Source: Clostridiales bacterium (lineage in GTDB: Bacteria > Bacillota > Clostridia > Lachnospirales > Lachnospiraceae). Taken from it: a DNA stretch of 5,687 bases. The notes under the pieces were generated by a model. That model saw only the letters and a list, made by a program, of their open reading frames with translations. It did not search any database and was not told where the DNA came from. Both the position numbers and the translations under genes were made by a program. The first letter of the stretch is position 1. Every line of letters begins with the position of its first letter. This document shows, piece by piece, positions 1 to 5,471 of the stretch. The stretch spans positions 1 through 5,687 of the forward strand of contig DYCJ01000165.1 of NCBI GenBank assembly GCA_019418195.1, in the 5' to 3' direction.

Positions 1-495
1 ATCCTGAGTATTGTTGTCTACGGGATTGTCAACAGAATCAATGTATATGAATCTTTCATCAAAGGAGCAAAAAACGGCTTCCTCACCGTGATCCGTCTCA
101 TGCCTACACTGATCGGTCTGATGGCCGCAGTTGGCATCCTGAGAGCCTCAGGATTCCTCGACTTTATAGCAGATGTGATCGGACAGTTTTCCGGTATGAT
201 CGGGTTTCCCGGCGAGCTCGTGCCTCTCACCATAGTAAAAATGTTCTCCTCCTCCGCCGCAACCGGTCTTCTGCTTGATATTTTTAAAGAATTCGGCACT
301 GACTCCCGCATAGGACTGATCGCATCGATTTCCCTCTGCTGTACGGAAACAATCTTTTATACAATGAGTGTCTATTTCATGACTGCCGGAGTCAAACACT
401 CTCGTTACACACTGGCCGGTGCGCTGCTCGCTACTTTTGCCGGACTTGCGGCAAGTGTGTTCCTGGCAGATCTTCTTCTGCCTTTGGGATTGTAG
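1..495 (+). CDS. spmB: Spore maturation protein B (SpmB), 5'-truncated by the window edge
   Basis: The frame is open from base 1 to the TAG at 493-495 and gives 164 visible residues. SpmB is usually about 175 residues, so only roughly 10-15 N-terminal residues are missing. What is seen: a very hydrophobic, multi-pass membrane protein with a YESFIKGAKNG segment (visible residues 16-26), a membrane stretch with RLMPTLIGLMAAVGILRASG (32-51), the KMFSSSAATG motif (80-89) and a CCTETIFYT motif (113-121). These match the nucleoside-recognition (Gate) domain layout of SpmB. In B. subtilis SpmA and SpmB are needed for full dehydration of the spore core; the biochemical activity is not settled. By analogy spmA should lie just upstream, outside the window. 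An internal GTG at 88 and an ATG at 100 are not the true start, because the homologous part continues upstream of them. The family call is firm; the transported or recognised molecule is unknown. Confidence 0.93.
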   Translation: MLSIVVYGIVNRINVYESFIKGAKNGFLTVIRLMPTLIGLMAAVGILRASGFLDFIADVIGQFSGMIGFPGELVPLTIVKMFSSSAATGLLLDIFKEFGTDSRIGLIASISLCCTETIFYTMSVYFMTAGVKHSRYTLAGALLATFAGLAASVFLADLLLPLGL

Positions 496-518
496 GAGCC
501 TTTCCTTTGTGCTAAAAT
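490..518 (+). promoter_or_regulatory. Predicted sigma-A-type promoter with extended -10 for the ABC ATPase gene
   Basis: A TTGTAG hexamer at 490-495 (4 of 6 matches to TTGACA) is followed by a 17-nt spacer and TAAAAT at 513-518. A TG at 510-511 gives the extended -10 form TGnTAAAAT. The -35 overlaps the last codons and stop of spmB. Transcription would start near 525 and give a leader of about 60 nt. Spacing and extended -10 are good, but this is sequence matching only; read-through from spmB is also possible. Confidence 0.5.
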
Positions 519-539
519 ATCCTTACAGGTTAACAGAAT

Positions 540-556
540 ACGCAGTTTCTCTGCGT
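540..556 (+). promoter_or_regulatory. Small dyad in the leader of the ABC ATPase gene
   Basis: ACGCAG at 540-545 pairs perfectly with CTGCGT at 551-556 around a 5-nt loop. It lies just downstream of the predicted promoter and about 20 nt before the ribosome binding site. It has no T-tract after it, so it is not a good terminator. It could be a small leader hairpin that stabilises the mRNA, an operator for a dimeric regulator, or chance. Function is not known. Confidence 0.25.
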
Positions 557-574
557 TACAAAGAAATAAAATAT

Positions 575-579
575 GGAGG
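575..579 (+). promoter_or_regulatory. Ribosome binding site fixing the ABC ATPase start
   Basis: GGAGG lies 7 nt before the ATG at 587. This decides the start: the same frame is open back to 419, but that extension would run through spmB and the predicted promoter, and it has no homology-like content. Confidence 0.85.
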
Positions 580-586
580 TTTCCCT

Positions 587-1240
587 ATGGCAAGCGTGAC
601 ATTAGAGCACTTGACTAAAACTTATCCAAACGGATTCGTCTCCGTAAATGACGTCAGCCTTCATATAGAAGACGGTGAGTTTGTTATCTTTCACGGACCG
701 AGCGGCTGCGGCAAATCTACGATCCTGCGCATGATCGGTGGTCTGGAGGATATCACTTCCGGCGAGATCTGGCTGGGGAAAGATCTGCTCAATGATATTC
801 TTCCCCGTGACCGGCGCCTTGCTATGGCATTTCAGAACTACACCCTGTACCGCCACTTTAATGCGTATGACAATATGGCTCTCGGTCTGCGACTCAGAGA
901 TCTTCCGAGGACGGTGATCGACAGCCGGGTAAAAACAGCTGCCAGGTTTTTCGGACTCACGGACGTTCTGGACAAAAAGATCAGATCGCTTTCCGAGACA
1001 GACAAGCAGCGTGTAGCGCTTGGACGTGCTGTCGTCTGCCAGCCGAAAGTGCTTCTCGTGGATGAAGACTTCGCGCGGCAGGACGATGCCCGGCGCATGG
1101 AGATGCTCGGTGATATACTCAAGATCAATGAAGAGCTTCACATTACCGTCCTCTATGTGACCAATGATTATCAGGAGGCTGTCAGCTTAAATAAGAAAGT
1201 CATATTCATGAAAGACGGAAAAATAACAGACATCAGGTAA
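587..1240 (+). CDS. Stand-alone ABC transporter ATPase-like protein, MalK/MsmX type without C-terminal TOBE domain, degenerate motifs
   Basis: The protein has 217 residues. What is seen: an A-loop Tyr at 13, an intact Walker A GPSGCGKST (37-45), a Q-loop with FQNYTLY (82-88) and a YDNMALGLRLR segment (94-104) typical of the sugar-importer ATPases MalK, UgpC and MsmX. The Walker B strand VLLVDE with catalytic Glu160 is also present. Three elements depart from the family. The LSGGQ signature reads LSETDKQ (135-141), the usual DEPLSNLD reads DEDFARQDD (159-167), and the H-loop His is Asn193 in VTNDYQEA. The protein stops where the nucleotide-binding domain ends (MKDGKI near 208-213), whereas MalK/MsmX proteins are about 365 residues with a TOBE regulatory half. 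There is no permease or binding-protein gene beside it. It may bind ATP, but normal sandwich-dimer hydrolysis is doubtful. Possible roles are a regulatory or partner-dependent ATPase, or a decaying gene kept intact in frame. The family call is firm; the function is unknown. Confidence 0.82.
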   Translation: MASVTLEHLTKTYPNGFVSVNDVSLHIEDGEFVIFHGPSGCGKSTILRMIGGLEDITSGEIWLGKDLLNDILPRDRRLAMAFQNYTLYRHFNAYDNMALGLRLRDLPRTVIDSRVKTAARFFGLTDVLDKKIRSLSETDKQRVALGRAVVCQPKVLLVDEDFARQDDARRMEMLGDILKINEELHITVLYVTNDYQEAVSLNKKVIFMKDGKITDIR

Positions 1241-1260
1241 ACCTGATGTCTGTTATTTTT
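1219..1260. terminator. Bidirectional intrinsic terminator with the ABC gene's stop codon in its loop
   Basis: A perfect 19-bp inverted repeat (arms 1219-1237 and 1242-1260) encloses the 4-nt loop TAAA. The arms begin and end in five A and five T, so on either strand the hairpin is followed by a U-run. The GC-richest pairs (CAGG/CCTG) close the loop. The left arm is coding sequence: the last six sense codons of the ABC ATPase gene. The loop contains its TAA stop. On the other strand the hairpin lies 33 nt past the rsmI stop, so it can end both converging transcripts. Confidence 0.9.
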
Positions 1261-1293
1261 AGTTTAAATTTCAGAAATCATATTTGCACTTAA

Positions 1294-2145
1294 TCAACTT
1301 TTTTCTTTCTCAAGATAATTATAAATTTCTCTTTTTGGAACTCCACGGTCTTTCGCAGTTTTCTTCATAGCTTCTTTCCGGTCTAATCCCCGGGAAAGAT
1401 AATATTCCATATGATCCTCTATAGTCATATCCGCCCACTTCTCTTTTTCTTCTTGTTCGATTGCTTCGCGGCTCATGCCTTCTATTACAAGAACACACTC
1501 GCCTTTCGGTTCATGAATCTCATAATATGCCACAGCTTCCGAAAGCGAAGCGCGGTACACCGTCTCATGACGCTTCGTCAGTTCACGGCATACACTGACG
1601 CACCGGTCTTCGCCCAGCCGGTCCGCTAACAGCTTCAGCGTCTTCACCAGTCTGTGAGGCGCTTCGTACAACACGATCGTCCTCTGCTCTCTCTCCAGTA
1701 CCAGGAGCACATTTTCTCTTTCCTTCTTATCTGACGGCAGGAATGCCTCAAATGCGAATCTCCTTGTCGAAAGCCCTGATATTGTAAGAGCAGTAATGCA
1801 TGCAGCAGGTCCCGGTACCGCCGTAACACAGATTCCGGCATCATGACACATACGAACCAGTTCTTCGCCCGGATCGGATATTCCGGGAGTTCCTGCGTCC
1901 GTGATCAGTGCAATACTGCTGCCTTCAAGCATTTTTTCTACCAGTTTGCGTCCTTTGTCATATTTATTGTACTCATGGTAACTGGTCATCGGTGTATGGA
2001 TGTCGAAATGATTCAGAAGTTTCACGCTGTTCCGCGTATCCTCTGCCGCGATCAGGTCAACTTCCTGCAAGATACGCACTGCCCGAAATGTCATATCTTC
2101 AAGATTCCCGATGGGAGTCGCACACAGATATAAAGTTCCTACCAT
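1294..2145 (-). CDS. rsmI: 16S rRNA (cytidine(1402)-2'-O)-methyltransferase RsmI
   Basis: The protein has 283 residues, the normal length for RsmI (YraL in older E. coli naming, YabC in B. subtilis). The family uses S-adenosylmethionine to methylate the ribose of C1402 in the ribosomal P-site decoding region. What is seen: the tetrapyrrole-methylase-type SAM fold with ATPIGNLEDMT (9-19), AEDTRNS (34-40), SYHEYN (55-60), TDAGTPGISDPGE (82-94), PGPAA (111-115), the EAFLP stretch (133-137), YEAPHR and CRELTKRHE. A Lys/Glu-rich helical C-terminal segment of about 45 residues is typical of the family. An AGGAG at 2152-2156 lies 6 nt before the ATG. It is the last gene of the minus-strand cluster, separated from yabB by 57 nt, and ends at a bidirectional terminator. 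In B. subtilis yazA (GIY-YIG) lies between yabB and this gene; it is absent here. Confidence 0.97.
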   Translation of the reverse strand: MVGTLYLCATPIGNLEDMTFRAVRILQEVDLIAAEDTRNSVKLLNHFDIHTPMTSYHEYNKYDKGRKLVEKMLEGSSIALITDAGTPGISDPGEELVRMCHDAGICVTAVPGPAACITALTISGLSTRRFAFEAFLPSDKKERENVLLVLEREQRTIVLYEAPHRLVKTLKLLADRLGEDRCVSVCRELTKRHETVYRASLSEAVAYYEIHEPKGECVLVIEGMSREAIEQEEKEKWADMTIEDHMEYYLSRGLDRKEAMKKTAKDRGVPKREIYNYLEKEKS

Positions 2146-2202
2146 GGTCTTCTCCTTTTTCTCTTAACTCACAGCATCACGCTGTCTGCCGGTGTCCCGT
2201 TG
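2146..2202 (-). other. yabB-rsmI intergenic spacer with a weak dyad
   Basis: This is the longest spacer in the right-hand cluster after the one before holB. It holds the rsmI ribosome binding site and a 5-bp hairpin (ACAGC/GCTGT, 2171-2175 and 2181-2185, 5-nt loop). The hairpin is too short, and lacks an immediate T-run, to be a terminator. I see no convincing promoter, so rsmI is most likely transcribed by read-through from yabB. Confidence 0.4.
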
Positions 2203-2931
2203 TCATTCATTTTTCCGCCCGGATCCTCCATATATGATGATGGGCGGTTCCACAGTCACCCTCGGTTTTGCACCCCGTACACCCTCGATCAGCACCAGCA
2301 CCGGTTCCTTATCAATATACGGATGGATAAACTGTATCCGCTTAGGTTCTATCTTATAATGATTCATCTTGATCATGATCTCTGTCAGGCGGAATGGTCT
2401 GTGGATCATGTAAAATCTGCCTTTATCCTGAAGAAGCCTCATACTCTCCCTCAGGATATCATCCAATGTACAGAGCACCTCATGTCTGGCGATTGCTTTA
2501 GCATCATCCGGATTGCGCAATCCGTGCTGCGAGAGCATATAAGGAGGATTTGTTGTGATGACATCAAAAAAGGCCGGCTTAAATATCTCTGCCGCCTCTT
2601 TGATATCTCCGGTCACAATATCGATCCGGCCTTCCAGATGATTGTATGCCACACTCCGTCTAGCCATATCTGCCGTCTTTTCTTGAATCTCGAGTCCGGT
2701 AAACTTTTTCCCGCTGGTTTTTGCTGATAACAAGATCGGGATAATCCCGTTCCCCGTCCCCAGATCAAGCACCGTCTCCCCCGATTTGACCTTTACAAAA
2801 TCTGATAGAAAGACAGCGTCTACGCCAAAACAGAACCCCTCAGGATTCTGGATCAGCTCAAGTCCTCCAACCTGCAGGTCGTCCAGACGTTCTCCCGGCT
2901 TCACCAGGTCTGTTCTCCTGTTATTTGTCAT
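2203..2931 (-). CDS. yabB: tRNA1(Val) (adenine(37)-N6)-methyltransferase family protein (YabB/TrmN6-like)
   Basis: The protein has 242 residues. What is seen: a class I SAM-dependent methyltransferase fold. An N-terminal segment with GVDAVFLSDF (36-45) is typical of this family. Motif I is DLGTGNGI (56-63), the acidic end of beta-2 is LEIQ (80-83), motif II includes GD (108-109), and the catalytic NPPY (128-131) marks N6-adenine or exocyclic amino-group methylation. The E. coli relative (YfiC/TrmN6) methylates N6 of A37 in tRNA1(Val); B. subtilis YabB sits at the matching locus. The exact substrate in this organism is inferred. The start at 2931 uses an AAGGAG at 2944-2949, 12 nt upstream and joined to the ricT stop codon (TAAGGAG). 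The spacing is a little long, and a GTG at 2904 with AGGAG about 9 nt before it is a possible alternative start. The gap to ricT is 16 nt, which implies one operon. yabA, present between these two genes in B. subtilis, is missing. Confidence 0.93.
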   Translation of the reverse strand: MTNNRRTDLVKPGERLDDLQVGGLELIQNPEGFCFGVDAVFLSDFVKVKSGETVLDLGTGNGIIPILLSAKTSGKKFTGLEIQEKTADMARRSVAYNHLEGRIDIVTGDIKEAAEIFKPAFFDVITTNPPYMLSQHGLRNPDDAKAIARHEVLCTLDDILRESMRLLQDKGRFYMIHRPFRLTEIMIKMNHYKIEPKRIQFIHPYIDKEPVLVLIEGVRGAKPRVTVEPPIIIYGGSGRKNE

Positions 2932-2947
2932 CTACCTTTGACGCTCC

Positions 2948-3826
2948 TTATCCCTTTTCCAGCGATGCCAGTTTCTTCATCTCTTCTTTGGAGACTTTTT
3001 TCTTTTTCTTACGGGGCTTAAACTTCAACTCATCAGCAGGATATTCCCGAATTTCTTTCTCATCATCCTCCAGATTAACCACGACCTTCACTAGCTTACG
3101 CAGGACACTCAGCGACTGCACCGTACCCGTCAGTCCGTCCTTCGTCGTAACGGTATCTCCAACTGATGGGAGCTGGCTGTTCAACACCTCATATGTCTCT
3201 TCTTCATTTGTAAGGCAGCACATAAGCCTTCCGCATACACCTGATATTTTCGTCGGGTTTAGAGAAAGGTTCTGCTCCTTCGCCATCTTGATCGATACTG
3301 CCGAAAATTCTGTCAAATATGTGCTGCAACACAGCGGACGTCCGCAGATGCCGATGCCTCCGCGGATCTTAGTCTCATCCCTTACACCAATCTGACGAAG
3401 TTCTATCCTTGTCCGGAATACTGCCGCAAGATCCTTTACAAGTTCACGGAAATCAATTCTTCCATCAGCTGTGAAATAAAATAATATCTTATTACCATCA
3501 AAAGTATACTCTACGTCGATCAGTTTCATTTCTAGATTATGTTTCCGTATCTTTTCAAGGCAGATTTTAAACGCTTCTTTTTCTTTCTGTTTATTTTTCT
3601 CGACCGTCCTCCGGTCCTGATCGGACGCCATCCTTATTACAGGCTTCAGCGGCTGCACCACTTCCTCGTCCTTCACGTCCTTCGGGCCGCTTACAACCCT
3701 GCCGAACTCCACACCGCGGGCAGTCTCAACAATGACATTGTCGCCCTGCTTTATCTCAAATTTCCCCGGCGCAAAGAAATAAATCTTTCCCGCTGTCCGG
3801 AATCTGACTCCTATTACTTTTGTCAT
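2948..3826 (-). CDS. ricT: PSP1-domain protein RicT (YaaT), Y-complex / RNase Y specificity factor
   Basis: The protein has 292 residues. What is seen: the PSP1 C-terminal-domain pattern in the middle, with paired cysteine clusters GICGRPLCC (Cys161, 166, 167) and GVCGRLMCC (Cys198, 203, 204). A further Cys89, a short KOW-like stretch (GDTVTTKDGLTGTV, 223-236) and a lysine-rich tail (about 268-285, including five Lys in a row) follow the family layout. In B. subtilis RicT joins RicA and RicF in a complex carrying [4Fe-4S] clusters. That complex adjusts RNase Y cleavage of operon mRNAs and affects sporulation, competence and biofilm formation, hence the name 'stage 0 sporulation' protein. All six cluster-type cysteines are present, so the protein looks functional. 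An AGGAG at 3837-3841, inside the last codons of holB, lies 10 nt before the ATG. The genes are 4 nt apart, so translation is probably coupled. Confidence 0.96.
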   Translation of the reverse strand: MTKVIGVRFRTAGKIYFFAPGKFEIKQGDNVIVETARGVEFGRVVSGPKDVKDEEVVQPLKPVIRMASDQDRRTVEKNKQKEKEAFKICLEKIRKHNLEMKLIDVEYTFDGNKILFYFTADGRIDFRELVKDLAAVFRTRIELRQIGVRDETKIRGGIGICGRPLCCSTYLTEFSAVSIKMAKEQNLSLNPTKISGVCGRLMCCLTNEEETYEVLNSQLPSVGDTVTTKDGLTGTVQSLSVLRKLVKVVVNLEDDEKEIREYPADELKFKPRKKKKKVSKEEMKKLASLEKG

Positions 3827-3830
3827 CCTG

Positions 3831-4826
3831 TCAATTCTCCTTTATTGTCAGCAAGAGCAGCTCCATCACCAGCTCAAAGTTGACGTTGGCCTTCATTCTT
3901 GCCTTTGCCTTTTCCAATGCATCCAATATATTCTCTATTCCCTCATAAGAACTCTTTCGCGCACGCTCTTTGATATATTTCATCTGGTCGGAAAATACAA
4001 CCCTGTCCACACTCTTTGTTGCTTTATATATAAGTACATCCCTATACCAGATTGCGATCATATCGAGATAATCATTGATCTCCAGTTTATATGTCATACA
4101 CCGTTTTACCGCTTCTGTGAGTTCCGGAACTGTCATCTCGTCAATATTTCTGAGAAGATGGACTGCCTCTTCTTTGATCTCGTTGAAATATTCCGAATGA
4201 GCCAGCATGATAGCCTTGCCCATATTTCCCTGTGCAAATGCCACGCATACGTCAGCTTTATAGTCTGGAACCTCAAGCTGCTCCATCAGATATTTCTTCA
4301 CAAGCTGGTCTTTGATATTGCGAAGCTTCATCATGACACACCTTGACCGTATCGTCGGAAGGAGCACTTCGGCATTCTCCGTAAGCAGCATGATCACCGC
4401 ATACGCCGGCGGCTCCTCGATCGTCTTAAGAAGCGCATTCTGAGCCTGTACAGTCATCATATCTGCATCGGCAATAATATAAATCTTATACTTGCTGCTG
4501 TACGGTCTGATCACAATATCGTCATTCACCTGTACACGGATATCATCTACGCTGATCGTATTCGGCTTTTCGTGGGTCACACGGATAATATCAGGATGGT
4601 TTCCCCCCATCGCCTGTTTACATGACTGGCACTTTCCGCAGGCATCTCCGTCCTCATCACGGTCCTGACACTGCATGCTCATTGCAAACAGATTAGCGAG
4701 CAGTTTCTTACCTGACCCTCTCTCTCCGTTCAGTATATATGCATGAGATACTGCATCTGCCGTAACCGCATTCTGTATATATTTTATTATATTTTTGTGG
4801 CCGACCACATCTTTGAAACCACTCAT
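3831..4826 (-). CDS. holB: DNA polymerase III delta prime subunit (HolB)
   Basis: The protein has 331 residues, normal for delta prime, the stator of the clamp loader that places the beta sliding clamp on DNA. What is seen: an AAA+ N-terminal module with SHAYILNG (27-34), a P-loop-like GERGSGKK (34-41) with Lys in place of the usual Ser/Thr, and a zinc-binding set Cys53, Cys63, Cys66, Cys69. A GNHPD motif (75-79), ADADMMTVQAQNALLKTIEEPP (119-140) and the SRC motif with the arginine finger (161-163) follow. A helical C-terminal domain holds the collar region. The altered P-loop is normal in this subunit, which does not hydrolyse ATP. A GGTGAT at 4830-4835 pairs with the far part of the anti-Shine-Dalgarno and sits just before the ATG. 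HolB heads the tight holB-ricT-yabB run and is 66 nt from the upstream kinase gene. In B. subtilis yaaQ and yaaR lie just upstream; here they are absent. Confidence 0.96.
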   Translation of the reverse strand: MSGFKDVVGHKNIIKYIQNAVTADAVSHAYILNGERGSGKKLLANLFAMSMQCQDRDEDGDACGKCQSCKQAMGGNHPDIIRVTHEKPNTISVDDIRVQVNDDIVIRPYSSKYKIYIIADADMMTVQAQNALLKTIEEPPAYAVIMLLTENAEVLLPTIRSRCVMMKLRNIKDQLVKKYLMEQLEVPDYKADVCVAFAQGNMGKAIMLAHSEYFNEIKEEAVHLLRNIDEMTVPELTEAVKRCMTYKLEINDYLDMIAIWYRDVLIYKATKSVDRVVFSDQMKYIKERARKSSYEGIENILDALEKAKARMKANVNFELVMELLLLTIKEN

Positions 4827-4868
4827 CTTATCACCTGCCGTATATAATTTTCATAAATTTACTTATTC

Positions 4869-4877
4869 AGTATAACA
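4869..4877 (-). promoter_or_regulatory. Possible extended -10 promoter upstream of holB
   Basis: On the minus strand this reads TGTTATACT, a perfect TGn followed by TATACT (5 of 6 matches to TATAAT), in an AT-rich 66-nt spacer. The leader to the holB ATG would be about 35-40 nt. There is no good -35 at 16-18 nt; the nearest TTGGAC is about 23 nt away. It may give holB-ricT-yabB-rsmI some independent expression. AT-rich spacers yield such matches by chance. Confidence 0.35.
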
Positions 4878-4892
4878 CATTCTCAAATGAAG

Positions 4893-5471
4893 TTATAGTC
4901 CAATATAATTTTCAATTTCTTTCAAACATCCGGTCAGATCTGAATTTTCGAACCTGCATGTTATCTCAGCCTTCCGAAGATTTTTTTCTGAAAAATCCTC
5001 TTCGTCCGCCAGAAAACGCCTGCACATCTCTGCGTATTTAGGAACATGCTGTTCCTTTTCCCTCGCCAGGGCACGGCTCAGCCGCTCTCCATCTTCGACC
5101 TCAATATAGATCGGTACAAGTACGTTCTTCCCGAAATACCGCTTCATCGCTTCATAAGATACCAGAGTCCCGATCACAAGATAATCATGCTGTTCCAGAT
5201 CGATCTGGCCGTCATCCGCTGTAAAATATGTCCAGATTCCACATTTTGTATCATAAGAGCGTACTTCAATGACCTGTCCGGCTGCCTGCATTTCCTGTAA
5301 ACGTTTCTCGTCTACGAAATAATATTCTACCCCGTTATGCTCTCCTTCGCGGATCGGGCGCGTAGTATATGGAACTATTGTGTGGAATTCCGGATGAATT
5401 TCCAATAATTTTTTATATATCGTATCTTTACCTGAAGAACTCTTGCCCATTACATAATAAATCTTACCCAT
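4893..5471 (-). CDS. Divergent guanylate-kinase-family P-loop kinase
   Basis: With the start at 5471 the protein has 192 residues, the usual size for guanylate kinase. What is seen: P-loop GKSSSGKDT (9-17) and a substrate-binding block with TTRPIREGE (36-44), where Arg38 and Arg41 match the GMP-phosphate arginines. Tyr50 in NGVEYYFV and Glu69 align with known GMP-binding positions. Candidate lid arginines are 133 and 137, with Arg151-Arg152 further on. Two normally conserved Gmk elements are not recognisable: the YG[ST] motif after Glu69 (here KCGIWTYFT, 76-84) and the [DE]IDVQGA strand (here LVIGTLVSYEA, 98-108). It is therefore Gmk-like, but acceptance of GMP is unsure. It could be a second nucleotide kinase with altered specificity or a PhnN-like kinase. 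In B. subtilis the matching locus holds thymidylate kinase (tmk). The ATG overlaps the upstream decarboxylase stop by 8 bp with GAGGT 8 nt before it, so expression is probably coupled. The family call is firm and the substrate uncertain. Confidence 0.85.
   Translation of the reverse strand: MGKIYYVMGKSSSGKDTIYKKLLEIHPEFHTIVPYTTRPIREGEHNGVEYYFVDEKRLQEMQAAGQVIEVRSYDTKCGIWTYFTADDGQIDLEQHDYLVIGTLVSYEAMKRYFGKNVLVPIYIEVEDGERLSRALAREKEQHVPKYAEMCRRFLADEEDFSEKNLRKAEITCRFENSDLTGCLKEIENYIGL

Noticed and set aside
419..586. In-frame upstream extension of the ABC ATPase start (56 extra residues from 419).
   Set aside because: It overlaps spmB in another frame, crosses the predicted promoter and has no ATPase-family content. 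The GGAGG before the ATG at 587 gives the expected N terminus.
602..1141. A 179-codon open frame on the minus strand opposite the ABC ATPase gene.
   Set aside because: It is antisense to a gene with clear ATPase motifs and shows no recognisable domain; a shadow frame.
2171..2185. 5-bp hairpin between yabB and rsmI considered as a terminator.
   Set aside because: The stem is short and no T-run follows directly on the minus strand; it probably does not stop transcription.
2200..2727. A 175-codon open frame on the plus strand over yabB.
   Set aside because: It is antisense to a methyltransferase with clear motifs, and its translation looks like random reverse-complement sequence.
2985..3012. 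T-rich tract considered as a terminator T-run or repeat.
   Set aside because: It is the complement of the lysine codons in the RicT tail, within a well-supported gene, and no stable hairpin precedes it.
2925..3395. A 156-codon plus-strand open frame rich in Ser and Phe over ricT.
   Set aside because: The Ser/Phe runs are the reverse complement of the Lys/Glu-rich ricT tail; not a gene.
4704..4727. HolB P-loop with Lys instead of Ser/Thr (GERGSGKK), at first suggestive of a damaged gene.
   Set aside because: Delta prime subunits commonly have a degenerate P-loop and do not hydrolyse ATP. The zinc cysteines and SRC motif are intact.
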